Notes: generated from the sequence alone by a model not told the origin. A DNA stretch of 40,492 nucleotides from an uncultured Bacteroidales bacterium (GCA_900544535.1 UQVH01000024.1:1-40492), one strand, 5' to 3'. Positions 25,630-34,763 are shown, counted from the stretch's first letter. Numbers and translations are program-made.

Positions 25630-27219
25630 CTATAAAGACTTTACAGCCTCACGTTCGATCGGAAGACCTGATAGGTAACGCTTGACATATTCGTCAAAAC
25701 CTGCCACATCCTCCTCCACAGGAGCGATCTCAACTCCGGTATTATCAAGGAAAACACAATCGTTCAGCCATCCGGCAAGTGACTTTTCTCCGGTATTGTT
25801 GACCAGATAGGCGCCCAGCAGGGCAATGCCCCAGGCTCCACCCTCACCGGCCGTCTCCATTACGGAAATAGGCGAGTTGAGAGCGGCCGCGAGAATGCGC
25901 TGCCCTACGCCGGGAGTCTTGAACAGTCCGCCGTGGCCGGTGATACGGTCGACCTCTACTTTCTCCTGATTGAAAAGGATGTCGTTGCCGATTTTGAGAA
26001 CGGCGACGGAGGCATAGAGGTTGGCGCGCATGAAGTTGGCAAGCGAAAACTTGTCGGTCGCCCTGCGCACGAACAGCGGGCGTCCCTCGGCAAGACCGGT
26101 CACGGGCTCGCCGGAAAAATAGTTGTATGACAGCAGTCCTCCGCAGTCGGCATCGCCTGAGAGGGCGTTATTGTACAGCAATCCGAACACCTTGTCCATG
26201 TCGACCGGCACTCCGAGCAGCTGCTGATACTCCTTGAAGAGATTGACCCAGGCATTGAGGTCGGAAGTACAGTTGTTGCAGTGCACCATAGCCACGGGGC
26301 TTCCGTCGGGAGTCGTCACCATGTCAATCATTTCGTAGGGGCGCGAAAGTTCCTTTTCGAGGACAATCATGGAGAAAGACGAGGTCCCGGCCGAAACGTT
26401 TCCGGTGCGACGGCGGACGGCGTTGGTCGCTACCATACCCGTTCCGGCATCGCCCTCAGGCGGGCAGAAAGGCACACCGGCTTTCAGATGGCCCGACACG
26501 TCGAGCATCTTCGCTCCGTCGGCAGTGAGACGGCCTGCATCCTCCCCGGCCACAAGCACACGCGGCAGAATATCTGTGAGTTTCCACGGGAAGCCGAACG
26601 GAGCCACAAGGCTGTCGAACTTTTCGACCATTCCGGCCGAATAGGTCTTTGTGGCTGAATCGACCGGGAGCATCCCGGAGGCATCGCCTATTCCCAGAAC
26701 TTTCTTGCCGGTGAGCTGCCAGTGGATATATCCGGCAAGAGTGGTGAGGAAGTCGATGTCGCGGAGATGGGGCTCGCCGTTGAGAATTGCCTGATAGAGG
26801 TGCGAGATGCTCCAGCGGAGGGGGATATTGTAGACAAACAGTTCCGAAAGGGCTTTGGCAGCAGGACCGGTGTTGGTGTTGCGCCATGTGCGGAACGGCA
26901 CGAGAATCCGGCCGTCCTTCCCGAACGGCATGTAGCCGTGCATCATGGCGCTGACGCCGATTGCGGCGAGCGATTCAATCTCTACGCCGTAGTCGCGGAC
27001 AACGTTCTCACGCAGATTGGCATAGCAGTCGCGGAGTCCTTGCCAGATGGCGTCGATGCCGTAGGTCCAGAGGCCGTCGACAAGCTGGTTTTCCCAGTCA
27101 TGCACCCCGGAGGCGATGGGCCGGTTTTCACCGTCGATAAGGACAGCCTTGATGCGGGTCGAGCCGAACTCTATGCCGAGTATGGCCCGTCCGCCGGCAA
27201 TAGTGGTTTTAGCATCCAT
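25630..27219 (-). CDS. araB: FGGY-family ribulokinase
   Basis: Phosphorylates L-ribulose to L-ribulose 5-phosphate, the second step of L-arabinose catabolism. A 529-residue FGGY kinase with the N-terminal ATPase motif LGIEFGSTRIKAVLID, a GNVSAGTSSFSMIV segment mid-protein and the C-terminal ITGHGGLFKTPGVGQRILAAAL. It belongs to the Bacteroides-type ribulokinase group, distinct from the E. coli enzyme. Assignment to ribulose rather than xylulose rests on its position 15 bp after araA in the ara operon. It is the last gene of that operon. Confidence 0.9.
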   Translation of the reverse strand: MDAKTTIAGGRAILGIEFGSTRIKAVLIDGENRPIASGVHDWENQLVDGLWTYGIDAIWQGLRDCYANLRENVVRDYGVEIESLAAIGVSAMMHGYMPFGKDGRILVPFRTWRNTNTGPAAKALSELFVYNIPLRWSISHLYQAILNGEPHLRDIDFLTTLAGYIHWQLTGKKVLGIGDASGMLPVDSATKTYSAGMVEKFDSLVAPFGFPWKLTDILPRVLVAGEDAGRLTADGAKMLDVSGHLKAGVPFCPPEGDAGTGMVATNAVRRRTGNVSAGTSSFSMIVLEKELSRPYEMIDMVTTPDGSPVAMVHCNNCTSDLNAWVNLFKEYQQLLGVPVDMDKVFGLLYNNALSGDADCGGLLSYNYFSGEPVTGLAEGRPLFVRRATDKFSLANFMRANLYASVAVLKIGNDILFNQEKVEVDRITGHGGLFKTPGVGQRILAAALNSPISVMETAGEGGAWGIALLGAYLVNNTGEKSLAGWLNDCVFLDNTGVEIAPVEEDVAGFDEYVKRYLSGLPIEREAVKSL

Positions 27220-27234
27220 ATTCCGGTGAGATTA

Positions 27235-28770
27235 TCAGAGGTATAGCGACTTGTTGAGCATATAGTAGACCTCGCCAAGACGGAGATTCTGCCTGAAACC
27301 CTCGATGGTGGTGTTCTTGTCGATGTGGACCATCTCGATTCCGGCAATCTCGGCATAGTCTTCCCAGTATTCAGGAGTGACGTCGTAGGAGAAACATGAA
27401 TGGTGAGTTCCTCCGGCGAGAATCCAGGCTGTGGCGCCGGTCTCGAAGTCGGGCATAGGAATCCACAGAGCCGAAGCCACGGGAAGTTTTGGGAGAGCTT
27501 TTGACTTGATACACTCGACATCGTTGACAATCAAGCGGAAACGGTTGCCCATATCGACGACGGTAGCGGTGACGCCATTTTCGGGTTTGGATGTGAAGAC
27601 AAGACGTGCGGTAAGACTCTTGCGTATGCCGATGCCGAGAAAATGAACCTCAAGACGCGGGCGCTCCTCTGCGATAAGCGGACACACCTCAAGCATATGG
27701 GCCTGGAGAATAGAGCTCTTTTTGCCGTCGAAGTTGAGTGTGTAGTCCTCAAGGAATGAGCATCCGCCTTTCAGGCCTTGTGTCATGACCCAGAGAGTAC
27801 GGTAGAGAGCGGCCGACTTCCAGTCGCCCTCGGCTCCGAAGCCATAGCCCTCGGCCATTAGACGCTGCGAGGCAAGTCCCGGAATCTGGTCAAAGCCGCG
27901 GCCGGTCAACTCCACGTTCACGTCGCCGAGGTCGTCGAAATTGGTTGTGAAACCCTTGGCTCCCTTGTCGGTGAGGACGGCGCGCAGAGTTAGTTCGGCT
28001 TTGGCCGAGTTCCACACCTTGCGGTACTCCTCGGTCGACTTGTCTTCAAGCTTCTTGTCGTGGGCATAGAGTTTGAAGTATTCGGCCACAAGCGCGTCGA
28101 CGTCGGCGTCGTTCACAGCGTCGAAATAAGGCATCAGAGAGCTGAACGGCATATAGTCGACATGATAACCCAAGCGAATCTCTGCTTCCACCTTGTCGCC
28201 GTCGGTCACAGCCACGTTATTCATCTGGTCGCCGAAACGGATTATGCGCATGTCCTGAGCGTCAGCCCAGCCCACGCATACACGCTGCCATACCGCAATG
28301 TGCTTCTGGGTTTCCTCGTCTTTCCAATAGCCGGTGACAACTTTGCGGCGCACACGCATACGGGCACATATGTGGCCGAATTCACGGTCGCCGTGGGCAC
28401 TCTGGTTGAGATTCATGAAGTCCATGTCCATCGTCTTCCATGGAATCTCGGCATTGTACTGGGTATGGAAATGGAGAAGCGGTTTTGAGAGAATCTTCAG
28501 GCCGTGAATCCACATCTTGGCCGGAGAAAAAGTGTGCATCCACGTGATTATACCGGCACAGCGGGGATCATTGTTGGCTGCTTTCATGACGTTCTCGACT
28601 TCGGCCGACGAGTTTGCGGTACCTTTATAGACAACCTTTACAGGAAGATTGCCTGAGTTGTTTAGACCGTCGACCATTTCCTTGCTGTGGGCATCAACGG
28701 CAACAACTGCATCGCCGCCATAAAGTAACTGGGCACCTGTCACCCACCAGATTTCATAATTTTCGTACAT
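27235..28770 (-). CDS. araA: L-arabinose isomerase
   Basis: Converts L-arabinose to L-ribulose, using a divalent metal. I start at ATG 28770 (MYENYEIWWVTGAQLLYGGDAV), giving 511 aa, the family's usual length. The frame is open to 28968, but those 66 residues overlap the araD end and have no family similarity. The N-terminal WWVTGAQ-LYG motif, IITWMHTFSPAKMWI near residue 80 and the C-terminal LAGGTHHSCFSYDV segment are diagnostic. It lies between araD (29 bp upstream) and araB (15 bp downstream). Confidence 0.97.
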   Translation of the reverse strand: MYENYEIWWVTGAQLLYGGDAVVAVDAHSKEMVDGLNNSGNLPVKVVYKGTANSSAEVENVMKAANNDPRCAGIITWMHTFSPAKMWIHGLKILSKPLLHFHTQYNAEIPWKTMDMDFMNLNQSAHGDREFGHICARMRVRRKVVTGYWKDEETQKHIAVWQRVCVGWADAQDMRIIRFGDQMNNVAVTDGDKVEAEIRLGYHVDYMPFSSLMPYFDAVNDADVDALVAEYFKLYAHDKKLEDKSTEEYRKVWNSAKAELTLRAVLTDKGAKGFTTNFDDLGDVNVELTGRGFDQIPGLASQRLMAEGYGFGAEGDWKSAALYRTLWVMTQGLKGGCSFLEDYTLNFDGKKSSILQAHMLEVCPLIAEERPRLEVHFLGIGIRKSLTARLVFTSKPENGVTATVVDMGNRFRLIVNDVECIKSKALPKLPVASALWIPMPDFETGATAWILAGGTHHSCFSYDVTPEYWEDYAEIAGIEMVHIDKNTTIEGFRQNLRLGEVYYMLNKSLYL

Positions 28771-28799
28771 GATATAATGATTTTTAAGAATTAAACAAT

Positions 28800-29486
28800 T
28801 TATTGTCCGTAATACGCGCCCGGACCATGCTTGCGGTTGAAATGCTTCTCCACAAGAAGCGGATTCATTGTAAGAGCCGGATTGACAGTGAATGAGATGG
28901 AGGCCATTTTGGCCACCTGTTCCATAACGACGGCATTGTGGACGGCATCCTGAGGATTTTTCCCCCACGCAAAGGGTCCGTGATTCTTGACAAGGACACC
29001 GGGAGTGTGCATGGGGTTGATATTTTCAAACCTCCTTACGATCACGTTGCCGGTCTCCAGTTCGTAGTTGCCGTTGACTTCCTCCGCGGTCATGTCGGGC
29101 GTGCATGGAATGGCGTTATGAAAATAGTCGGCATGAGTAGTGCCTATATTCGGCAGATCGATACCGGCCTGCGCCCAGGCTGTGGCATAGGTCGAATGAG
29201 TGTGGACCACGCCGCCTATTTCGGGGAAAGCTCGGTAGAGTACGAGGTGTGTCGGAGTGTCGGACGAGGGTTTGAGGCGCCCTTCGACGCGCTCGCCGGT
29301 CATGAGGTCGACGACAACCATGTCATCGGGCGTCATGACGTCATAGTCCACACCGCTGGGCTTAATCACCACCAGACCTTTCTCACGGTCGATGCCCGAT
29401 ACATTGCCCCAGGTGAATATCACGAGTCCGTGCCTGACGAGATCCATGTTGGCACGGTAGACTTTTTCTTTAAGTTCTTCTAACAC
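28800..29486 (-). CDS. araD: L-ribulose-5-phosphate 4-epimerase
   Basis: Epimerises L-ribulose 5-phosphate to D-xylulose 5-phosphate, which enters the pentose phosphate pathway. A class II aldolase-fold protein of 228 aa. Zinc ligands are H95 and H97 in GGVVHTHSTYA and H169 in VKNHGPFAWG. D76 in SSDTPTH and the phosphate-binding GNVSG motif near residue 27 are also present. It is situated between araR and araA in the ara operon. A fuculose/rhamnulose aldolase is excluded by the araA/araB context and length. Confidence 0.95.
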   Translation of the reverse strand: MLEELKEKVYRANMDLVRHGLVIFTWGNVSGIDREKGLVVIKPSGVDYDVMTPDDMVVVDLMTGERVEGRLKPSSDTPTHLVLYRAFPEIGGVVHTHSTYATAWAQAGIDLPNIGTTHADYFHNAIPCTPDMTAEEVNGNYELETGNVIVRRFENINPMHTPGVLVKNHGPFAWGKNPQDAVHNAVVMEQVAKMASISFTVNPALTMNPLLVEKHFNRKHGPGAYYGQ

Positions 29487-29509
29487 TTTTATTGTCGATT
29501 AGAGGATGT

Positions 29510-30184
29510 TTAAACTTTGAATTTATGACTGCTTCCATAAAGCGAGGCGTTGAAGCGGTATAGAGAAGCTCCGCGACGCGAACTGGACTTGTCAATAAGG
29601 TCTGTCTTTTCGATGCAGGCAGTCTCGGCCACCCGTTTGCGGAAGTTACGTTTGTCGATCGGCTCGCCCAAAATGGTCTCGTAAAGCGTCTGAAACTGGG
29701 AGAGCGTGAACAATTCGGGCAGAAGATTGAATCCGATAGGCTCCGTTGAGAACTTGCGCCGTATGAGGGCGAGGGTCATCCGCACCATTTCGGGATGATC
29801 GAAACCGAGAGGAGGCAGTTCGTCGAGCTGAACCCAGACGGCATTGTGACGCGCCAGCAGTTCTTGATCATATTCTCCCGGACCGATCAGAGCGTAATAG
29901 GCCACAGAGATCACCCGTTCGCCAGGATCGCGATGCAGTTCGCCGAAAGCATGGACCTGCTCCATATAGACATTGTCGAGACCGGTAAGCCGGCGCAGAA
30001 CGCGGCGCGCCGCATCGTCGACGCTCTCACCCTCCTGCACAAAGCCGCCCATGACCGACCATTTGCCTTTTTCAGGCTCGAAATCGCGCTTGGTGAGGAG
30101 CAGGCACAGCCCCCCCTCGACCAAGCCGAAGATTATGCAGTCGACGGCGATATAAAACCTCGGATTCTCGCTGTAAAATGTCAC
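29510..30184 (-). CDS. araR: AraR, Nudix-fold repressor of arabinose utilisation (NrtR family)
   Basis: A 224-residue regulator with an N-terminal Nudix-like effector domain (about 8-145) and a C-terminal winged helix (about 150-218, LFTLSQFQTLYETILGEPIDKRNFRKRV). The Nudix box is degenerate: GGFVQEGE is kept, but the RELxEE glutamates are replaced (RVLRRLTG at 61-68), so hydrolysis is not expected. This is the architecture of BtAraR (BT0354), which binds palindromic operators and is released by L-arabinose. It is encoded inside its own operon, giving autoregulation. The likely operator is at 33163-33193. Confidence 0.9.
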   Translation of the reverse strand: MTFYSENPRFYIAVDCIIFGLVEGGLCLLLTKRDFEPEKGKWSVMGGFVQEGESVDDAARRVLRRLTGLDNVYMEQVHAFGELHRDPGERVISVAYYALIGPGEYDQELLARHNAVWVQLDELPPLGFDHPEMVRMTLALIRRKFSTEPIGFNLLPELFTLSQFQTLYETILGEPIDKRNFRKRVAETACIEKTDLIDKSSSRRGASLYRFNASLYGSSHKFKV

Positions 30185-30196
30185 TTTAAATAACTT

Positions 30197-31903
30197 TTAC
30201 CAGAAATAAATGTAGAAAGCAACTGTGATACCGAGAATCACAATGGTATTGAACACATCCCAGCTGTTCCAGCTTGCACGGGTGGCGGCAATCTGTTCGG
30301 GTGTGGAAGTGCCGAAGACGAGACCCTGAATCTTTTCGGGCGACGGAGCCTTGGTGCAGAGCGAGACTATCACGCCTACCGCGAGACAGAACACGAGCAT
30401 CCAGCCGCAGAAAAAGAGCCAGTTGCAGTCATAGAAAAGATACTGGAACCACGAGCCCTCGCCGTGGCCGGGGAGAACGACGGCATTGCTGTAATAAACC
30501 TTGGCGCCGAGACGGGTCAGTCCGATGATAAGCCCCGAAAGGAGTGCCCACATACCGCCCTGGGCGGACGCACGTTTCCAGAGGATTCCGATAAGGAAGG
30601 CCGCGGCGATGCCCGGAGCGAGAACCGACTGGACATCCTGGAGATAGAGGTAAAGCACATCGCCGACCGAACGCATGACAGGAATCCACAGAATGCCGAG
30701 GACGACGATAACGACCGTGGCGACCTGACCGATACGCACAAGCTTCTTCGGGTCGGTGTTCGGACGATAACGCTGATAGAAGTCGATGGTGAACAGAGCT
30801 GACGATGAGTTGAAAAGCGATGCAAGCGATGACATCAGGGCTGCAAGGATTCCACACACGATCAGTCCCTTGACCCCGGCAGGAAGAAGCTTGGCGACAA
30901 GTGTGGGGAAAGCGGCGTCGGAGTTGATATTGCCGTTGGCAAGCAGCGGGAGGAAACCTTCGCCACCGGCTGCGACGGAGTTCTGATGAATGGCAAAGGC
31001 GATCATTCCGGGAATGAGGAAGAGGAAGACGGGAAGCAGTTTGAGATAGGCGCCGAAGATGGTGCCGCGGCGCGCCTCCTTCTCATCCTTGCCGGAAAGT
31101 ACACGCTGCACGATGAACTGGTCAGTACACCAGTACCAGAAACCGATGACGGCGGAGCCGACAAGCGCGCCGAGCCACGGATACTGCGGGTCGTTGTTGT
31201 CGCGGATGAGGTTGACCATCGAGTCGCCGTAGTCGTTCACCTTGACGCTCGAACATATACGCATCATTTCATCCCAGCCTCCGAGTTCCTTAAGGCCGAG
31301 CACGAGGATGACAAGCGAACCGAGCAGCAGAATGGGGGTCTGGAGGACAGAGGTGTAAAGGACGGACTTCATACCGCCGAAGATAGTGTAGAGAGCGGTG
31401 AGAAGCACAAGTCCGATGGCAGCAATCCAGAAAAAGTCGATGCCCCACAGCTCCTCGATGCCGAATACCTGCTGGAACACAAGACCGCCGGCATAGACCG
31501 TCACGGCCACTTTGGTGAGAACGTAGCTGATAAGCGAGATGGATGCGAGAATGGTACGGGACTGTGGGTTGAAGCGCCGTTCAAGAAACTCAGGCATCGT
31601 ATAGACCATCGAGCGGCTGTAAAAAGGCACGAATACCCAGCCGAGAAGAAGAATCATCCAGCCCTGAATCTCCCAATGGGCCATAGCCATGCCGGACGAT
31701 GCCCCCGAACCGGCAAGACCGATCAGGTGTTCGGAACCGATGTTAGATGCGAAAATCGACGCGCCGATCGCTATCCAAGTCGCGTCCTTGCCACCGAGAA
31801 AGTAATCGGCGGCATTGTTTTGTTTTTGCCTCATTACCCACACGATGATACCTATCAGCGCAAGGAAAAAGAGGGCAATCACAATCCAGTCAAGTGAAGC
31901 CAT
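30197..31903 (-). CDS. araP: Sodium/solute symporter (SSS family), probable arabinose transporter
   Basis: A 568-residue inner-membrane transporter of the SSS/SLC5 family with about 14 membrane segments. It carries the family signature GGKDATWIAIGASIFASNIGSEHLIGLAGSGA after the first segment, and FGGMKSVLYTSVLQTP with GFWYWCTDQFIVQRVLSGKD further on. These resemble SGLT-type sodium/sugar cotransporters. Arabinose as substrate is inferred from its place in the ara operon, 12 bp before araR; Bacteroides has the same arrangement. It would act on arabinose released in the periplasm. Confidence 0.9.
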   Translation of the reverse strand: MASLDWIVIALFFLALIGIIVWVMRQKQNNAADYFLGGKDATWIAIGASIFASNIGSEHLIGLAGSGASSGMAMAHWEIQGWMILLLGWVFVPFYSRSMVYTMPEFLERRFNPQSRTILASISLISYVLTKVAVTVYAGGLVFQQVFGIEELWGIDFFWIAAIGLVLLTALYTIFGGMKSVLYTSVLQTPILLLGSLVILVLGLKELGGWDEMMRICSSVKVNDYGDSMVNLIRDNNDPQYPWLGALVGSAVIGFWYWCTDQFIVQRVLSGKDEKEARRGTIFGAYLKLLPVFLFLIPGMIAFAIHQNSVAAGGEGFLPLLANGNINSDAAFPTLVAKLLPAGVKGLIVCGILAALMSSLASLFNSSSALFTIDFYQRYRPNTDPKKLVRIGQVATVVIVVLGILWIPVMRSVGDVLYLYLQDVQSVLAPGIAAAFLIGILWKRASAQGGMWALLSGLIIGLTRLGAKVYYSNAVVLPGHGEGSWFQYLFYDCNWLFFCGWMLVFCLAVGVIVSLCTKAPSPEKIQGLVFGTSTPEQIAATRASWNSWDVFNTIVILGITVAFYIYFW

Positions 31904-31943
31904 ATCTTAAATTTTAAGTATTGTTTTAATAGGTGGTAAATAA

Positions 31944-33095
31944 TCAGCGGGCGAAGAACGACAGAATGGTATGACTCTTGTATGTCTCGCCAGGACGAAG
32001 CATCACGGAGGGCCATTCCGGCTTGTTGGGAGAGTCGGGGTAGTGCTGTGTCTCAAGAGCTATGCCGGTACGTTCGGTGTAGAGCTTGCCGCCCTTACCG
32101 GTTATTGTTCCGTCAAGGAAGTTGCCCGAATATACCTGAATGCCGGGTTCGTCGGTGAAGATGCTCATGCCGATACCGCTTTCGGGACTGTAAAGAGTGG
32201 CAGCTGTCGCAGCAATGTCGCCTTTAGTGTCGAGGACCCAGTTATGGTCATAACCGTTGCCATTTTTGATCTGCTCGTAGTCGCGCTTGTCAATATCATC
32301 TCCAAGCCGACGGGCTACGGTGAAATCCATGGGTGTTCCGGCCACCGGAAGAATCTCGCCTGTGGTCATATAGGTTGAATCAACTGGAGTGAAGCCGGAT
32401 GCGTTGACATAGAGAATGTGGTCAGTGACAGGTTTTGCATGGTCACCGGAAAGGTTGAAATAGGAGTGGTTGGTGAGGTTTATCACAGTAGGACTGTCGG
32501 TTGTCGCGCTGTAAGCAATGTCAAGTTTATTATCCGGAAGAGCCTTATAAGTCACGGTTGCTTTTACATTACCGGGGAAACCGTTGTCTCCGTCGGGTGA
32601 ATCCATCGAGAGGATGAGGGTTGAATCGTCAGGCTGAGAGGCATCATACACCTGATATTGCCATCCTTTAGGGCCGCCGTGGAGGGTGTGACCGAAATTA
32701 TTGACCGGAAGCTGGATGGTATCGCCGTCGATCGGCAGACGTCCGTGATTGATGCGGTTGGCATAACGCCCTATGGCCGCGCCGAAGTCAGTAGGATTGT
32801 TTTCAGGCAGGTAAGCCTGAATGCTGTCAAAGCCGAGCACAACGTCGCGCATCACTCCGTCGCGTCCGGGAACTTTTAGCGCCACGATGCGCCCGCCATA
32901 GTTGGTAACGGCCACTTCCATGCCAGAACTACTTTTCAGAAGGTAGAGCGCGGTGGGCTTGCCGTCGACTTCTGATGCAAATTTTCCTGAGTCAATGCCT
33001 GCCATCATTGCAGACTCATCATTGTGCCTGGAGGCACACGAGGCAATCGTCATCACGGCTAAGGATGCGACAGCCATAATAGAGATTTTCTTCAC
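31944..33095 (-). CDS. araM: Aldose 1-epimerase lipoprotein (mutarotase)
   Basis: A 383-residue GalM-type mutarotase that interconverts sugar anomers. It has a lipoprotein signal with C20 (TIASC) followed by ASRHND, lacking the acidic surface-export stretch, so it probably faces the periplasm. Family motifs: VTNYGGRIVALKVPGRDG, GRYANRINHGR, NLTNHSYFNLSG (catalytic His) and GIALETQHYPDSPN (catalytic Glu). It is the first gene of the ara operon, 40 bp before araP, and so probably supplies the transportable anomer of arabinose. The symbol follows the Bacteroides ara operon. Confidence 0.92.
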   Translation of the reverse strand: MKKISIMAVASLAVMTIASCASRHNDESAMMAGIDSGKFASEVDGKPTALYLLKSSSGMEVAVTNYGGRIVALKVPGRDGVMRDVVLGFDSIQAYLPENNPTDFGAAIGRYANRINHGRLPIDGDTIQLPVNNFGHTLHGGPKGWQYQVYDASQPDDSTLILSMDSPDGDNGFPGNVKATVTYKALPDNKLDIAYSATTDSPTVINLTNHSYFNLSGDHAKPVTDHILYVNASGFTPVDSTYMTTGEILPVAGTPMDFTVARRLGDDIDKRDYEQIKNGNGYDHNWVLDTKGDIAATAATLYSPESGIGMSIFTDEPGIQVYSGNFLDGTITGKGGKLYTERTGIALETQHYPDSPNKPEWPSVMLRPGETYKSHTILSFFAR

Positions 33096-33162
33096 GTTAA
33101 GGTAAGGATTGAAATATGATTGGATTACGTTAGTATATATAATTAAAAACGGAGGTTCTAAG

Positions 33163-33193
33163 AAAAATAAGTGTAATTATTACACTTATTTTT
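33163..33193. promoter_or_regulatory. Probable AraR operator
   Basis: A 31-bp palindrome with 15-bp perfect arms, AAAAATAAGTGTAAT on the left and its complement on the right, around a single central base (33178). It spans the expected transcription start, 7-37 bp after the -7 box, so bound repressor would block initiation or escape. No other copy of the core AAGTGTAA occurs in the window. AraR is assigned from the operon context and the known palindromic operators of BtAraR. Confidence 0.8.
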
Positions 33194-33199
33194 ACACCG

Positions 33200-33231
33200 C
33201 AAAGATACAATCAAAAACATCTCATTTCCAA
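33200..33231 (-). promoter_or_regulatory. Promoter of the ara operon
   Basis: On the minus strand TTG (33231 to 33229) and TATCTTTG (33207 to 33200) are spaced by 21 bp. The -7 box lies about 105 bp upstream of the araM start codon and immediately upstream of the AraR-type palindrome. Confidence 0.75.
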
Positions 33232-33233
33232 AT

Positions 33234-33257
33234 CATAACATATGTTATGTAACATAT
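33234..33257. promoter_or_regulatory. Two overlapping palindromes upstream of the ara -33 element
   Basis: CATAACATATGTTATG (33234-33249) is a perfect 16-bp palindrome. It overlaps a second one with 8-bp arms ATATGTTA and TAACATAT (33240-33257). Their centres lie roughly 48 and 56 bp upstream of the expected start site, where activators usually bind. A CRP-family regulator such as BT4338/Cur, known to be needed for arabinose use in B. thetaiotaomicron, is a candidate, by inference only. Confidence 0.55.
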
Positions 33258-33281
33258 TCCATCATTATCCAATAAAGAAAT

Positions 33282-33310
33282 CCCCGTCTCAACACCAAGC
33301 TGAAACGGGG
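33282..33310 (-). terminator. Terminator after the cyuA-like gene
   Basis: CCCCGTCTCA (33282-33291) and TGAAACGGGG (33301-33310) form a stem with one C-A mismatch and a 9-nt loop. On the minus strand it is followed by ATTTCTTTATT. It ends the cyuA-like transcript before the ara control region. Confidence 0.7.
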
Positions 33311-33382
33311 ACCGGATAGAATATGTATGAGAATAGATGAATATAATGTCTGTTCCTGATATATTCTATTAATATTGTTTCA

Positions 33383-34666
33383 TTATTTTGAAGTCATGAT
33401 CTGAAGCACCAGACGATCAGTCTCGTTCATGGCCTCGCGTCCGATAGAGGTCAGATTGTGAATGGTGACATCGACATCGTCGCTGATGATGCCTTCGGTG
33501 GAGGTCACACATTTGCCGTTCATGGCCAGCATGGCCGACATCATGGCGGTGGAAACACCCGACGAGATCTTAAGCGCGCACGAGGGTTTGGCTCCGTCGC
33601 AGATCATACCGGTGAGGTTGGCGACCATGTTCTTGACTGCGGCGCAGACTTCATTGAATCCGCCGCCCATCAGATAGACAATGGCGGCCGAGGCTCCGGT
33701 CGATGCGACAACACATCCGCAGAGTGCCGAGAGACGGCCGAGGCTCTGCTTGATATAGATACTGGTCAGATGGCTGAGCACGAGGGCACGGATGGTCTGC
33801 TCTTCGGAGGCTTCCATGTCGGCAGCGAAACTTACGACAGGCATCGTGGCTGTGATTCCCTGATTGCCGCTGCCGGAGTTTGACATCACGGCAACGGGTG
33901 CTCCGCCCATTCGTGCGTCGCAGGCGGCGGAAGTGTAGGAAATCATGTGCTCTACGGGGGTATCTCCGTAGTATTTGAGTCCGTATTTCTTTATCGTTGC
34001 ACCCAGAGAGTGACCGTAGTCACCGGCAAGGGCTGTCTGGGCAGCGGCGAGATTGAGCCGTTTGGCCTCCATGATGAATGAGATTTCGTCGAGGGGGGCT
34101 TGGGTAGCGAATTCATAGACCGTGGCAAGATCGAGAGCTATGTCGTCGGTGGCTTCGGCGGCATCGCCTCCGGCGCGGTCCTCAAAGAGCACTTCGCCGT
34201 TTCTTTGCAGGAGGACAAAGTGAGTATGCTCGCACGAAATCACGGCACGGGCAGTATCGCCTGAGTCGGACGTAGCAAGCACGTCGATATGAAGTTTGGA
34301 GGGGGCGTTTTCCTCAAGCTTGATGGAGATGCGGCCCTCGTCGATGAACTTGCGTCCGCGCTCTACGGCATCGGCATCTACATCGCGAAGCACTTCAAGA
34401 CCATAGGAGGATTTGCCTACAAGAGCACCGAGCGCCATGGCGATCGGAAGACCGATCATGCCGGTTCCGGGAATACCCACGCCCATTGCATTCTTAAGCA
34501 TGTTGCTGCTCAATGCCACTTCGATCCGTGAAGGGACAGAGCCGAGGATCTCGGTCGCTTTAGCAACACAAAGCGCCACGGCTACCGGTTCGGTACATCC
34601 GATTGCCGGAACCACTTCGCGGTTGATGAGAGCTATGATTTTCTCTCTCTTAGACTTGTTTACCAT
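33383..34666 (-). CDS. L-cysteine desulfidase-like protein (CyuA/YhaM, UPF0597)
   Basis: A 427-residue protein of the UPF0597/YhaM family, related to the alpha subunit of iron-sulfur L-serine dehydratase. Characterised members (CyuA, CdsB) degrade L-cysteine to pyruvate, ammonia and sulfide. Candidate cluster or catalytic cysteines are C24 in AIGCTEPVAVAL, those in SALCGCVVAS, and MICDGAKPSC. SNMLKNAMGVGIPGTGMIG and NSGSGNQGITATMPV are also family hallmarks. Monocistronic, with its own promoter and terminator. Serine deaminase activity is an alternative. Confidence 0.88.
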   Translation of the reverse strand: MVNKSKREKIIALINREVVPAIGCTEPVAVALCVAKATEILGSVPSRIEVALSSNMLKNAMGVGIPGTGMIGLPIAMALGALVGKSSYGLEVLRDVDADAVERGRKFIDEGRISIKLEENAPSKLHIDVLATSDSGDTARAVISCEHTHFVLLQRNGEVLFEDRAGGDAAEATDDIALDLATVYEFATQAPLDEISFIMEAKRLNLAAAQTALAGDYGHSLGATIKKYGLKYYGDTPVEHMISYTSAACDARMGGAPVAVMSNSGSGNQGITATMPVVSFAADMEASEEQTIRALVLSHLTSIYIKQSLGRLSALCGCVVASTGASAAIVYLMGGGFNEVCAAVKNMVANLTGMICDGAKPSCALKISSGVSTAMMSAMLAMNGKCVTSTEGIISDDVDVTIHNLTSIGREAMNETDRLVLQIMTSK

Positions 34667-34732
34667 ACACTGTTTTTCTAAAGGGTAGCAGAATTAATTC
34701 TAAAGGTAGAATTCAATAAGGTTAAGTGGGAG

Positions 34733-34763
34733 CAAAGTTACAGTATTTATACAGCTTCTACAA
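34733..34763 (-). promoter_or_regulatory. Promoter of the cyuA-like gene
   Basis: On the minus strand TTG (34763 to 34761) and TAACTTTG (34740 to 34733) are spaced by 20 bp. The -7 box is 67 bp from the start codon. Confidence 0.75.

Noticed and set aside
28771..28968. N-terminal extension of araA
   Set aside because: The 66 extra residues overlap araD and do not resemble arabinose isomerase; ATG 28770 gives the usual length.
30986..31897. 303-codon plus-strand frame over araP
   Set aside because: Antisense to the membrane transporter; charged, low-complexity translation and no promoter.
31904..31916. CTTAAA/TTTAAG palindrome between araM and araP as an internal operator
   Set aside because: It is short, AT-only apart from its ends, and unlike the 31-bp operator; likely chance in an AT-rich gap.
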